Numbered from the stretch's first letter, positions 49,593 through 58,684 are shown. The stretch is 64,000 nt of DNA from Alphaproteobacteria bacterium (GCA_020848095.1 JADLAT010000015.1:1-64000), one strand, 5' to 3'. The notes: generated from the sequence alone by a model not told the origin. A program made the numbers and translations.

Positions 49593-50036
49593 TTATAGCC
49601 TCATTCTTTTGATACCGTTTTTGAGCAATTGCTCATTAAAATTTAAAAGTAAGCCCAATTCAAAGCCACCGAGTTTCATGTAAGTTAAAAGCTGGGCTTG
49701 ATGAATGGGCATAAGTTTTTCAACAGATTTTATTTCAAGAATAATGCGGCCATCGATAATGAAATCGGCTCTGTAACCGGCATTGATTGGAAAATCATCA
49801 ATCAAAATGGAAATTGGTTTCTCCTGAATGAAGGAGATTTCATTTTTAGAAAATAGATAGGCGAGCCCATGCTGATAAGCACTTTCGAGCAATCCGGGGC
49901 CTAGTTTCTTGTGAACCTGAATGGCGCAATCAAGGATGCGGCCAGATAGAGAGTTAAGATCCTCTGTGGGGATCTCCGTGATCTTCGTGCTCTCTGTGGT
50001 AACAATCATTCTCTCGGCCTTGTTTATATTTATCAT
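49593..50036 (-). CDS. GxxExxY family protein
   Basis: A 147-residue protein with the family motif GPGLLESAY and the downstream RADFIIDGRIILEIKS, a PD-(D/E)xK-like core (D, then E-x-K) that suggests a nuclease fold; KLMPIHQAQLLTYMKLGG is also typical. GxxExxY genes are scattered irregularly in genomes and are often flanked by CACAGAGA-type repeats, as here. The N-terminal TTESTKITEIPTED part is encoded by one of those repeats, so the true start could be further in. It interrupts the car gene cluster. Function unknown. Confidence 0.85.
   Translation of the reverse strand: MININKAERMIVTTESTKITEIPTEDLNSLSGRILDCAIQVHKKLGPGLLESAYQHGLAYLFSKNEISFIQEKPISILIDDFPINAGYRADFIIDGRIILEIKSVEKLMPIHQAQLLTYMKLGGFELGLLLNFNEQLLKNGIKRMRL
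49972..50000 (-). repeat. Inverted repeat copy, inside the 5' end of the GxxExxY gene
   Basis: On the minus strand this 29-base element begins ACCACAGAGAGCACGAAGA and matches the copy at 49502-49530 in opposite direction (five mismatches). It encodes residues about 12-22 of the GxxExxY protein. Confidence 0.65.
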
Positions 50037-50121
50037 TAAGCACCGAGATCGATTGATTAACCTAAGCTGTCATGTAGATCAACAAAAAATCACGGTTTTC
50101 CAAAGTTTTTTTCAAAATAAA

Positions 50122-50769
50122 TCATAGTGCGCGCTGATCCGTTGCCACGGGGCAGGGGTTGATTTTAATCGTGTCCCATTTTCCGCCTTGATGTTCTTGC
50201 AACTGCCCGGCCTGCATATCGAATATCCAGCCATGAATTTCAAGTGATTCTCCGCTCATGACGCGGGCAACGGCCGGATAAGTCTCCAGATTTTTTATGC
50301 TCTGCAGAACAATCTCCTGCTCCGTGCACCGTAGTAAGGTTTCAGAATCATGGGCGTGATGCGGGCATGAATTTTTTGCGCGTTCTAACCCGTCATGCGC
50401 GACATCGATGAAGCTGGCAATTTCAGGATCTTCAATATCCTCGGCCAGTGCCTTGATCGCGCCGCAATGCGTGTGCCCCAAAATGATGATTTTACGCACG
50501 CCGCTGTATTCCAGAGCAAATTGCAGGGCAGCAGAAAGTGCGGTCCCCTGTTTGTAAGGTCTGACGATGGCCCCCATCGCCATGAAATTGAAAAACGTTC
50601 CCGGCTGCGCGCGAAAAATAGTAGCAGGGTTAGCGCGGGAATCGATGCAGCTGATGATAAAATATTCCGGTTTTTGACCTTCTTCGATCAGGCGCAGCAT
50701 AAGCGGGTCTGCGTTTTCGTATTGGAACTGTCTGAAGCTTTGAAACCCTTCAAGGAGTTTTTCTGTCAT
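50122..50769 (-). CDS. can: Beta-class carbonic anhydrase
   Basis: A 215-residue beta carbonic anhydrase. Zinc ligands are C41, H99 and C102, with D43 and R45 in CIDSR forming the gating pair. GALSAALQFALEYSG-like and GHTHCGAIKAL blocks are present. It hydrates CO2 to bicarbonate. It starts 12 bases after carA on the same strand; since carbamoyl-phosphate synthase consumes bicarbonate, a direct supply role is a reasonable inference. Confidence 0.95.
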   Translation of the reverse strand: MTEKLLEGFQSFRQFQYENADPLMLRLIEEGQKPEYFIISCIDSRANPATIFRAQPGTFFNFMAMGAIVRPYKQGTALSAALQFALEYSGVRKIIILGHTHCGAIKALAEDIEDPEIASFIDVAHDGLERAKNSCPHHAHDSETLLRCTEQEIVLQSIKNLETYPAVARVMSGESLEIHGWIFDMQAGQLQEHQGGKWDTIKINPCPVATDQRAL

Positions 50770-50781
50770 ACTACACGCCCC

Positions 50782-51954
50782 CTAGGCTGATTTTGAGTGT
50801 TCAATCATCTCCACAAACCGGTTGAACAGGTAATGGCTGTCTTGCGGGCCGGGAGAGGCCTCCGGATGGTATTGCACCGAAAAAGCGCGTTTGTTGGTGA
50901 CGTTTAAGCCCTCGTTTGAGCCATCAAACAAGGATTTGTGAGAGACCACGACATTCTCCGGAAGGCTCTCTTCAATCACTTCAAAGCCATGATTTTGCGA
51001 AGTGATCTCCACCTTGCCGGTGACCATGTCTTTAACCGGCTGGTTAGCGCCGCGATGGCCAAGATGCATTTTACGTGTCTGTCCACCCAGCGCCAGCGCC
51101 AGAAGCTGATGACCAAGGCATATTCCAAAAATGGGTATGTCTTTTTCGAGAAGATCCTTGATCATGGGCACGGCATATTTGCCGGTTGCACCCGGATCGC
51201 CGGGACCGTTAGAGAGAAACACACCATCGGGCTTGTGCGCCAGGATATCTTCGGCAGTAGAATGGGCGGGAACCACAGTCACTTCGCAGCCCGCCGAGGC
51301 AAGGCAGCGCAGGATATTGTGTTTGGCTCCAAAATCCACAGCAACGACTTTAAGGCGCGGCGCATCCTGCTCGGTATAACCGTTTTTAAGATCCCAGGTT
51401 TTTTCTGTCCATTTGTAGGTCTGGGTGCAGGAAACCTCTTTCGCAAGATCCATCCCCTCAAGTCCAGGGCATTCGCGTGCGGTTTTGTGGAGAGCCTCAA
51501 GATCGAAAGTGCCACTGAAATTTACGGCCAGAACACCATTTGGCGCACCTTTTTCACGGATATGATGTGTGAGCGCCCTAGTGTCTATGTCGCTAATGCC
51601 CGGCAAGTCATGATTTTTAAGCCACGCATCAAAATGCTTTGTCGTGCGCCAGTTCGATGGGGACGTAACATCCTCCCGCACGATCAGGCCTCTGGCGGCG
51701 GGATTGATTGTCTCCATATCATCGTTATTAACGCCGACATTGCCGATATGGGGGAATGTGAAATTGACGATCTGCACGGCATAGCTGGGGTCGGTTAAGA
51801 TTTCCTGATACCCCGTCATGGAGGTATTGAAACAAAATTCGCCGGTAACGGTGGTTTCGGCACCGAAGCCTTTCCCCCAGAACAATGTGCCATCGGCAAA
51901 AAGAATCAGAGCCGTTGCATCTGAGGGGCGTTTTGGATTAGAAACATGTGACAT
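50782..51954 (-). CDS. carA: Carbamoyl-phosphate synthase small subunit
   Basis: A 390-residue glutamine amidotransferase subunit. The catalytic Cys is in GICLGHQLLALALGG, and the His-Glu pair is in VQYHPEASPGP. The N-terminal half has the ALILFADGTLFWGKGFGAE and TSMTGYQEILTDPSYA blocks. It delivers ammonia to CarB. It is divergent from yqeY and followed closely by the carbonic anhydrase gene. Confidence 0.97.
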   Translation of the reverse strand: MSHVSNPKRPSDATALILFADGTLFWGKGFGAETTVTGEFCFNTSMTGYQEILTDPSYAVQIVNFTFPHIGNVGVNNDDMETINPAARGLIVREDVTSPSNWRTTKHFDAWLKNHDLPGISDIDTRALTHHIREKGAPNGVLAVNFSGTFDLEALHKTARECPGLEGMDLAKEVSCTQTYKWTEKTWDLKNGYTEQDAPRLKVVAVDFGAKHNILRCLASAGCEVTVVPAHSTAEDILAHKPDGVFLSNGPGDPGATGKYAVPMIKDLLEKDIPIFGICLGHQLLALALGGQTRKMHLGHRGANQPVKDMVTGKVEITSQNHGFEVIEESLPENVVVSHKSLFDGSNEGLNVTNKRAFSVQYHPEASPGPQDSHYLFNRFVEMIEHSKSA

Positions 51955-52030
51955 GGCTGGGGCCTTTCTAGCGGGTTTCTGCTAGAGATAGGGTTAGTAA
52001 TGAATTTGGCGACAAAAGGGAAGAGAAAAC

Positions 52031-52489
52031 GTGGATAAAAGAACAGAATTTAGTGCAGCACTTAAAGAATCCCTGAAAAAAAGGGACGAAACGGCTGTTG
52101 CGAGCATCCGTTTAATTTTAGCGGCCTTGAAGGATAGAGACATCGCCGCGCGCTCTACAGGTAATTCGGAAGGGATCAGTGAAGACGAAATTTTCTCAAT
52201 GCTCCAGTCCATGATAAAGCAGCGCAAAGAATCGGCCAAACTCTATTGCGATGCCGGGCGTGAAGAGCTGGCGGAACGCGAAGAAGCTGAAATTGAGGTT
52301 ATCCAAGGATTTTTGCCGCAGCAGCTTTCCGAAGGTGAGGCAGAAAAAGCCATTGAGGATGCTATCGCCGAAACCGGCGCACTGAGCATCAAGGATATGG
52401 GGAAAATTATGGGCGTTCTAAAGACGCGTCATGCGGGTCAGATGGATATGGGAAAAGTCGGCGCGCTGGTAAAAAAGAAACTTGCCTGA
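52031..52489 (+). CDS. yqeY: GatB/YqeY domain protein
   Basis: A 152-residue YqeY-type protein. LKKRDETAVASIRLILAALKDRDIAAR at the N-terminus and EIEVIQGFLPQQLSEGEAEKAIEDAI are family blocks, resembling the tail domain of GatB. It begins with GTG after an AGGGAAGAG. The carA|yqeY-dnaG-rpoD order is classic for alphaproteobacteria. A link to tRNA-dependent amidation is only inferred from the fold. Confidence 0.92.
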   Translation: MDKRTEFSAALKESLKKRDETAVASIRLILAALKDRDIAARSTGNSEGISEDEIFSMLQSMIKQRKESAKLYCDAGREELAEREEAEIEVIQGFLPQQLSEGEAEKAIEDAIAETGALSIKDMGKIMGVLKTRHAGQMDMGKVGALVKKKLA

Positions 52490-52988
52490 TGGTTTAGGGT
52501 GAAAAGCCACCCCGGTCAGGGCAATTCTAATTTTACGGCGCCAGGCTTCAATCTATGTGGATCGAATAGTGTCTTGCTCCAATATAACTTTAGCGATGTG
52601 CCCAAGTTTTAAAAAACAACAACATTCTGGATTTTAAGTTAGAAAATACCTCAAAATCCTGCCGCTTTGAGCCATATTCGATCAGCTTTATCTTGCGGTT
52701 TGCGGAAAAAATGTCCGGCATGGATAGCACTCCTCTATAACCTTGCGGAATTAATATATACATATAGTGTACATATAATGCAGCTGCACCGCAACAAGTG
52801 TTTTCATAAAATTACGTTGATTCGTTTTCTTTTTTAAATTTAAAACGCACACTTCAAGTGTATAAACATATTTATCCCCCGCAAGGTTCCGCTCTATTTG
52901 GTCGTTCTGAATTTACAGCTTTTTGTGTGGCCTTCTTATCCGTATTATTAAATGACATTTAAAGTGTTAATCTGGTAATTTGCGTCTT
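52490..52988. other. 499-base A+T-rich gap before dnaG, with a 10-base inverted repeat
   Basis: No credible gene is seen. AACCTTGCGG at 52739-52748 is repeated in reverse as CCGCAAGGTT at 52879-52888, enclosing 130 bases of very A+T-rich sequence with several TATA-like blocks, including ATATAATG near 52773. A 19-codon frame inside it is probably chance. The region likely holds promoters for dnaG-rpoD and possibly a small RNA. Confidence 0.45.
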
Positions 52989-54863
52989 ATGTCGATTCCA
53001 CCGCGTTTTTTAGATGAAATCCGTAGCCGCCTCAGCCTGTCCGATATTATAGGTAAACGGGTAAAGGTTACCCGCGCCGGGCGGGAACATAAGGCCTGTT
53101 GCCCGTTTCATCGCGAGAAAACGCCTTCTTTCACAATTAATGACGATAAGGGGTTTTATCATTGTTTCGGTTGTGGTGCGCATGGGGACGTGATCGGCTT
53201 TGTCATGCAGCATGACAATCTTTCCTTTATTGATGCTGTGGGAATACTCTCTGCTGAGGCCGGGCTGCAGATGCCGGCCCCCGATCCGGCGCAGGAGCGG
53301 CAGGCGGAAAAATCGCGCGGCTTATATGAATTGATGGACGAAGCCTGCGCGTGGTTTACGGCGCGGTTACAGGACACCGCGCATGAAGACGTGCTGACCT
53401 ATCTTGAAAAGCGCGGCTTGGAAGAGGAATCCCGTGCGCGCTTTCGTATTGGTTTTGCCCCGGCGGACGGACAGGCTCTGCGTGCGTATTTGCAGCAGGC
53501 GGGATTTCGCGATGAGGATATGATCGAAGCGGGCGTAATCAAGCCCTCTGCAAAAGGCGGGGCGCCTTACGCTTTTTTCCGTGATCGCGTGATGTTTCCG
53601 GTGACCGACCGGCGCGGGCGGGTTGTCGCCTTTGGGGGGCGGACATTGCCCGAAGATATGCGCCCACCGGGGCGCGATGGGTTTAAGCCTCCGAAATATA
53701 TTAACTCTTCCGATACGCCGCTTTTTGATAAGGGGCGAATGCTTTATGCCGAATCAATCGCCCGGCAGGCCGCGCGGGAAGGGCATAGCCTGATAGTCAC
53801 AGAAGGCTACATGGATGTGATCGCCTGCCACAGCGCGGGCTTTAAAGGGGCTGTGGCCCCCATGGGAACCGCGCTGACGGAGGAGCAGATTTTATCGCTC
53901 TGGTCCATGATGGAGTATAACGATAAAATGCCCATTTTGTGCTTCGATGGAGATAACGCAGGGCGCAGAGCCGCTTCGCGCGCTTGCGAACGTATCTTGC
54001 CGCTGCTAAAGCCCGGAAAAGGCGTGCGCTTTGCTTTTCTTCCGGAAGGTGAGGATCCGGACAGTCTGCTGCGAAGCTCAGGACGGCAGGGGCTTCAGGC
54101 TATTTTGGCTTCTTCTTTATCGCTTTTTGACTTTCTCTGGGCGGCGCATACGACAGGCCGAAATTTCGATACGCCGGAATCGCGTGCGGGGCTGGATAAG
54201 GACCTGCAAAAGGTGGTATCCGCCATGGCCGATACGGAGATCCAGCGCCATTATAAGGCTCTAATTCGCAGCCGCATTTCCGAGGCATTCTTTAAACCTT
54301 ACCAGTCCCAGCGCAATGGCGGCCCTTCGATTAAAAGACCTGCGGGATCGCCGGCCTCTGGGGTCAAAATTCGCTCTGCACGCTGGGATAAAACGATCCT
54401 TTGGGAGAAGGTTTTGCTGGCGGCGGTATTGAACCATCCGTATGTTTATCCCAATCTGGATGAGGATTTTGGTAATTTCCCTATAACCTCACCACGTTTG
54501 AATGCGCTGCGCCAAAAAGTAATCACTATTTTGGAGGAGGAACCGGATCTTGAAAGTCCGGATTTGCAGCATAAGTTAAGGGCGGAAGGCTTCGCGCAGG
54601 AAATAGATGACATTCTAAACGAATCTGTTTATGTTCACGCTGCTTTCTGCAAGCCGGACGGCGCGCTTTCTGGTGCGGTTGGTTCTGCTACGAATTCCAT
54701 GGATATTGGTTCATGGTTTCGGGTCCGGGACGGATTGGTGGACAAGGACTATAAGCAGGAAAACCGCCAGGGGTGGCGGCAAGCGGTGGTTCAGGCGTCC
54801 AGTGAGGATGACGAGGAAAAGCTAAAGAGTATGATGCGTGCGCGAACCTCCGAGGAGCTTTAG
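52989..54863 (+). CDS. dnaG: DNA primase
   Basis: A 624-residue primase. The N-terminal CHC2 zinc ribbon uses C38, H41, C59 and C62 (CCPFHREKTPSF and YHCFGCGAHGD). The TOPRIM core has LIVTEGYMDVIACHSAG (catalytic Glu) and PILCFDGDNAGRRAA (DxD). A C-terminal DnaB-binding part follows. It makes RNA primers at the fork. The ATG at 52989 is preferred over a TTG three codons upstream. rpoD follows by 92 bases. Confidence 0.96.
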   Translation: MSIPPRFLDEIRSRLSLSDIIGKRVKVTRAGREHKACCPFHREKTPSFTINDDKGFYHCFGCGAHGDVIGFVMQHDNLSFIDAVGILSAEAGLQMPAPDPAQERQAEKSRGLYELMDEACAWFTARLQDTAHEDVLTYLEKRGLEEESRARFRIGFAPADGQALRAYLQQAGFRDEDMIEAGVIKPSAKGGAPYAFFRDRVMFPVTDRRGRVVAFGGRTLPEDMRPPGRDGFKPPKYINSSDTPLFDKGRMLYAESIARQAAREGHSLIVTEGYMDVIACHSAGFKGAVAPMGTALTEEQILSLWSMMEYNDKMPILCFDGDNAGRRAASRACERILPLLKPGKGVRFAFLPEGEDPDSLLRSSGRQGLQAILASSLSLFDFLWAAHTTGRNFDTPESRAGLDKDLQKVVSAMADTEIQRHYKALIRSRISEAFFKPYQSQRNGGPSIKRPAGSPASGVKIRSARWDKTILWEKVLLAAVLNHPYVYPNLDEDFGNFPITSPRLNALRQKVITILEEEPDLESPDLQHKLRAEGFAQEIDDILNESVYVHAAFCKPDGALSGAVGSATNSMDIGSWFRVRDGLVDKDYKQENRQGWRQAVVQASSEDDEEKLKSMMRARTSEEL

Positions 54864-54955
54864 GATTGCTCCTTCCGGGATTTTCTGGGGGTTGTTTTCT
54901 CAAGCGCTTTAAGAATCAGGGATTTTAGGATTTAATGACGGGGACGGACTATTAA

Positions 54956-56872
54956 ATGGCTGTAAAGAGTACTGGAAATTTGGCTGTGACCGAAAAACAA
55001 AACGAAGAAAATCAAGATTCTCGTCCCAAGGGATCGTTCGCGACCATTGTAAAAAAGCTTGTGGCAAAGGGTAAGGAAAAAGGCTTCCTGACCTATGAGG
55101 ACATCAATAAAACCATCCCGATCGAGGAGTTTTCTTCCGAACAGGTGGATGAGGCTATGGCGACTTTCTCGGACATTGGTATCCAGCTTGTTGAAAGCGA
55201 GGACGATGTCGCGGAGGAGGAAGAGGAGGCGGCTGCGGGCGGTAATTACGAAGCCGGCGGTAATATTGGTGATGATGATACGGGCCGGACCGATGACCCC
55301 GTGCGGATGTATCTGCGCGAGATGGGCGCGGTTGAGCTTTTATCCCGTGAAGGGGAAATCGCGATTGCCAAACGTATTGAGGCTGGCCGTGAATTGATGA
55401 TTGGTGGGATTTGCGAATCCCCTCTGGCTATTGAATCCTTGATCGCCTGGTACGATGCTCTGCAAAAGGGCGATATTCTGCTGCGCGAGGTTATTGACCT
55501 CGATGCGACTTACAATGACGATCCTAACAACGCGCCTCCGGCTGAAAAAAGCGATGATGATGCGGAGTCTTCTGATGAAGACAGTGAGGATGGCGAAGAG
55601 GGAAATATGTCTCTTGCCGCTATGGAGGAGGAACTTGCCCCTCAGGTATTTGAAACATTCGGCAAAATTCAAAAAACCTATAAAAAGATGCAAAAGGTCC
55701 AGAAGGAGCGTCTGGACGCCCTTCAAACCGGTAAGGAACCCCCGGCGGCGACCAATAAAAAATATCTGGAATTGAAAGATGAGATGGTCGGCCTGATGAA
55801 CGATGTTCGGCTGGGCAATCCCCGGATCGAACAGCTGATTGACCGGTTATACTCCATGAACCGGGAACTCGTCTCTCTGGAAGGGCGCTTGCTGCGTCTT
55901 GCCACGGAGTGCGGCGTGAAACGGGAAAACTTTCTGGAAAACTACTACGGGTATGAACTTGACCCGAAATGGCTGGGTAAAGTCGCCAAGCTCAAAGGGA
56001 AGGGGTGGGAAAAATTCACCTCCAAATGCGGCGATGACGTTATAAAAATCCGGGAGCAAATTGGCGCAGTCTCCGAAGAGGCTATGCTGCCGATCAAGGA
56101 ATGGCGCCGCATCATCGGTGTTGTCCAAAAGGGCGAGCGTGAAGCGAGCCGGGCCAAAAAGGAAATGGTTGAGGCCAATTTGCGTCTCGTGATCTCCATT
56201 GCAAAAAAATACACCAATCGCGGTTTGCAGTTTCTTGATCTGATTCAAGAAGGCAATATTGGCCTTATGAAGGCGGTTGATAAATTTGAATATCGCCGTG
56301 GCTACAAATTTTCGACCTATGCAACATGGTGGATTCGTCAGGCCATCACCCGCTCCATCGCGGATCAGGCCCGTACAATCCGTATCCCCGTGCATATGAT
56401 TGAGACAATCAACAAGCTTGTGCGGACCAGCCGCCAGATGATGCACGAGATTGGCCGGGAGCCCACACCGGAAGAGTTGGCTGAGCGTTTGCACATGCCT
56501 CTGGATAAGGTCCGCAAAGTGCTGAAAATCGCCAAGGAGCCGGTGTCTCTCGAAACCCCCATCGGGGATGAGGAGGATTCGTCTCTCGGCGATTTCATTG
56601 AGGATAAAAACGCGATTGCGCCGATCGATTCTGCGATCCATTCAAATCTGCGCGAAACAACAACGCGGGTTCTGGCCTCGCTCACTCCGCGGGAGGAGCG
56701 CGTGTTGCGCATGCGTTTCGGGATTGGTATGAACACCGATCATACGCTGGAGGAGGTCGGGCAGCAGTTCAACGTAACCCGCGAGCGCATCCGTCAGATC
56801 GAGGCCAAGGCGCTGCGGAAGCTGAAACACCCGAGCCGCAGCCGTAAGCTGAGAAGTTTCCTTGATACGTAG
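54956..56872 (+). CDS. rpoD: RNA polymerase primary sigma factor RpoD (sigma-70)
   Basis: A 638-residue primary sigma factor. Region 1.1 spans about residues 20-85, region 1.2 is [20 protein letters not shown], an acidic non-conserved insert ([17 protein letters not shown]) follows, then region 2 ([20 protein letters not shown] and [21 protein letters not shown]), region 3, and region 4 with the helix-turn-helix [20 protein letters not shown]. It directs transcription of housekeeping genes. dnaG-rpoD is the remains of the macromolecular synthesis operon; the tRNA gene follows 31 bases later. Confidence 0.98.
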   Translation: MAVKSTGNLAVTEKQNEENQDSRPKGSFATIVKKLVAKGKEKGFLTYEDINKTIPIEEFSSEQVDEAMATFSDIGIQLVESEDDVAEEEEEAAAGGNYEAGGNIGDDDTGRTDDPVRMYLREMGAVELLSREGEIAIAKRIEAGRELMIGGICESPLAIESLIAWYDALQKGDILLREVIDLDATYNDDPNNAPPAEKSDDDAESSDEDSEDGEEGNMSLAAMEEELAPQVFETFGKIQKTYKKMQKVQKERLDALQTGKEPPAATNKKYLELKDEMVGLMNDVRLGNPRIEQLIDRLYSMNRELVSLEGRLLRLATECGVKRENFLENYYGYELDPKWLGKVAKLKGKGWEKFTSKCGDDVIKIREQIGAVSEEAMLPIKEWRRIIGVVQKGEREASRAKKEMVEANLRLVISIAKKYTNRGLQFLDLIQEGNIGLMKAVDKFEYRRGYKFSTYATWWIRQAITRSIADQARTIRIPVHMIETINKLVRTSRQMMHEIGREPTPEELAERLHMPLDKVRKVLKIAKEPVSLETPIGDEEDSSLGDFIEDKNAIAPIDSAIHSNLRETTTRVLASLTPREERVLRMRFGIGMNTDHTLEEVGQQFNVTRERIRQIEAKALRKLKHPSRSRKLRSFLDT

Positions 56873-56903
56873 AAATTATCTGCTATAAAAGGCGGAAAAA
56901 TAG

Positions 56904-56980
56904 GGGCCCGTAGCTCAGTTGGTTAGAGCGGTCCGCTCATAACGGATTGGTCGCTGGTTCAAGTCCGGCCGGGCCCACCA
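56904..56980 (+). tRNA. tRNA with CAU anticodon, probably Ile2
   Basis: A 77-base cloverleaf with encoded CCA. The acceptor arm is GGGCCCG with CGGGCCC, the anticodon loop is CTCATAA (anticodon CAT) on a GTCCG/CGGAT stem, and the T-arm is GCTGG-TTCAAGT-CCGGC. The fully paired first base rules out initiator tRNA. The TTGGTCGCTGG variable/T-arm part resembles tRNA-Ile(CAU), read as AUA after lysidine modification, more than elongator tRNA-Met. Confidence 0.9.
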
Positions 56981-57226
56981 TTTCATACCTACCGTTCCTA
57001 AAATCCTACAAAAGCGCGAATGGCGGCGCGTAAGAGGCGGTTCTAAAGCCCTCATTACGCTTATACGCACTTTGCGCTTGGGGTTGCTATCATGGAACAC
57101 GCGCCACTTGATGTATTCGCCCATTGCCATGCCAGCGGCATCATGTTCCAGCTGCGCACGTTCTTCAGGCGTCAAGCGCAGCGAGAACGGCGCAGGGCGC
57201 TTTTTCTTGTTCATGGGTTCTTTCAT
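56915..57226 (-). pseudogene. Truncated MobC-like mobilisation protein remnant
   Basis: The first 45 residues (RPAPFSLRLTPEERAQLEHD, then AAGMAMGEYIKWRVF) match the N-terminus of MobC-type relaxosome proteins. After that the similarity stops, and the frame continues through a non-conserved stretch and into the antisense of the tRNA (WARPDLNQRPIRYER), which is a well-known artefact. So the real gene has lost its C-terminus. It indicates past plasmid or integrative element DNA next to the tRNA 3' end. Confidence 0.55.
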
Positions 57227-57239
57227 ATCTCCATAGTAA

Positions 57240-57274
57240 AAGACCCCGCTTCCAAATGTGGGAAACGGGGTCTT
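57240..57274 (-). terminator. Strong hairpin, likely terminator on the minus strand
   Basis: A 9-base stem (57240-57248 with 57266-57274) topped by a second TTCC/GGAA stem. On the minus strand it is followed by TTTTACT. No gene now ends just upstream of it on that strand, so it may be left from a lost gene of the islet. Confidence 0.6.
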
Positions 57275-57364
57275 GGTTTAAATTTCAACTTTTTGGTTTG
57301 GCTTTTCTGCTAGGCAATCATATAGTTAATAAATATCAATTCAGTTTTATAAAAAGGATTCCTC

Positions 57365-58399
57365 GTGAAAGTCTTCCTTAGTTGGTCGGGCGATAAAAGC
57401 CATAAAGTCGCCCTAGTGTTTAGAGATTGGTTGCCTTCTGTTATTCAATCAATCGTTCCGTATGTATCTTCTGAAGACATTGACAAGGGAGCGCGCTGGA
57501 GTTCTGACATTGCACAAGAGCTGGAAGACTCAACCTTTGGAATCTTATGTGTAACGAAAGAGAACCTAACGGCTCCTTGGCTCAATTTTGAGGCTGGCGC
57601 ACTATCAAAAACCATGGACAAATCACTGGTTTGTCCATTTCTTTTTAATATCAAACGATCCGAAGTCGAAGGTCCCGTTTTACAGTTTCAATCAACGATT
57701 TTTGAAAAAGAAGACATTAAGAAACTGCTGCAAGCTTTGAATACAGCCTCAAATCCAAATGGCCTGAGTGACGAAAAACTAAGCGAGGCCTTTGAAGTTT
57801 GGTATCCTCGCCTTGAAGAAAAGTTGAAATCTGTAACGGATGTGCCTGACGATAGCGAAGATCAATTCATTCCTGCAAACATAGACTCCTACAGTCATAT
57901 TTTTGAGGAAATACTCGATTTAAGTAGAACGAACCAAAAACTGCTGCGCAATCCCGAAGGTGTGCTGGAAAAGAACCTTGAGGCCATCAAAGAAAGCCTC
58001 GCTGAGATACAAGATATGACAAAACGCGGTGTATATTCTCGTTCGAATCGAAAACGTAAATATCACCCAATGATGATTGAAGAGCTTCTGCACGCACACC
58101 CCTCTCGCAACGGTTATATGGGCATACAGATGCTCCTTAGTTTGTTAAAAGACGACTTTCCTTGGTTATACGATACAGGTATGGATTTAATCCAATTATT
58201 CAAAAGCAAAGCTACTTTAGATAAAAAGAGGCAAGCACTTGATGAATATAGTGACGTACTGGAATTTACTTTTAGACACCCAATGATGAGAGAGTTCTAT
58301 CGGCCTAACGAGGATATGTGGATGTTAGGAAAAGAACTCCCGCATCTGCTAATGAAAAGCTTGGATAGAAGTTTAAGCGAGCAAAAAATGGCTTCATAA
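57365..58399 (+). CDS. TIR-domain protein, probable defence effector
   Basis: A 344-residue protein. Residues 1-110 form a TIR domain: VFLSWSGDKSHKVALVFRDW at the start, then SSEDIDKGARWSSDIAQELE, ILCVTKENL, and PWLNFEAGAL, in which E76 matches the catalytic glutamate of NAD-cleaving TIRs. Residues 110-150 may complete it. The C-terminal 200 residues are helical with no family I recognise (EVWYPRLEEKLK and LLSLLKDDFPWLYDTGMDLI). It starts with GTG after AAGGA. Codon use is A+T-rich compared with neighbours, and it lies between a MobC remnant and rpsD, so it is probably acquired. NAD depletion during phage attack is the likely role by family analogy. Confidence 0.82.
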   Translation: MKVFLSWSGDKSHKVALVFRDWLPSVIQSIVPYVSSEDIDKGARWSSDIAQELEDSTFGILCVTKENLTAPWLNFEAGALSKTMDKSLVCPFLFNIKRSEVEGPVLQFQSTIFEKEDIKKLLQALNTASNPNGLSDEKLSEAFEVWYPRLEEKLKSVTDVPDDSEDQFIPANIDSYSHIFEEILDLSRTNQKLLRNPEGVLEKNLEAIKESLAEIQDMTKRGVYSRSNRKRKYHPMMIEELLHAHPSRNGYMGIQMLLSLLKDDFPWLYDTGMDLIQLFKSKATLDKKRQALDEYSDVLEFTFRHPMMREFYRPNEDMWMLGKELPHLLMKSLDRSLSEQKMAS

Positions 58400-58517
58400 G
58401 CCAAAGTCTATCCTCGGATTTATCTTATTTAGAACGGCTTCCCATTCTGCTAATATGCTAAAAAGGTGGTTCGAAGCCATTCTTTCTGGCTCCACCATTT
58501 AAATCAATAGGTTATAT

Positions 58518-58542
58518 AACCCTTGCAACAGCAGGGTTTTTT
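58518..58542 (+). terminator. Rho-independent terminator
   Basis: AACCCTTGC with GCAGGGTT (one bulged T) around a 4-base loop, then a T-run to 58542. It follows the TIR gene by about 120 bases. It could equally be the original terminator of the tRNA, displaced by the islet. Confidence 0.75.
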
Positions 58543-58632
58543 AAGTGAGCGCGGTGCGGTCACCATTGCCGCAGGTAAAACACTCTTTTTCACAAAATTG
58601 CATAGATTCCGGCGTTTTAGCTTTAAAACTCT

Positions 58633-58660
58633 TTGACATTTTGGCGGAAATCCTTATAAA
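58633..58660 (+). promoter_or_regulatory. Sigma-70 promoter of rpsD
   Basis: A perfect TTGACA at 58633-58638, a 16-base spacer and TATAAA at 58655-58660. Transcription would begin near 58667, giving a leader of about 90 bases. Confidence 0.8.
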
Positions 58661-58684
58661 TCCACTTCATATTCCCAAGAAAGA

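Noticed and set aside
56915-56980. Peptide WARPDLNQRP at the end of the MobC-like frame
   Set aside because: This is the well-known spurious translation of a tRNA antisense strand, not a protein domain.
58464-58498. Possible tRNA or tmRNA 3' fragment
   Set aside because: A TTCGAAG loop and GGCTCCACCA end are present, but the distance between them is too long for an acceptor arm, so it is not a gene; it is kept only as a possible attachment scar.
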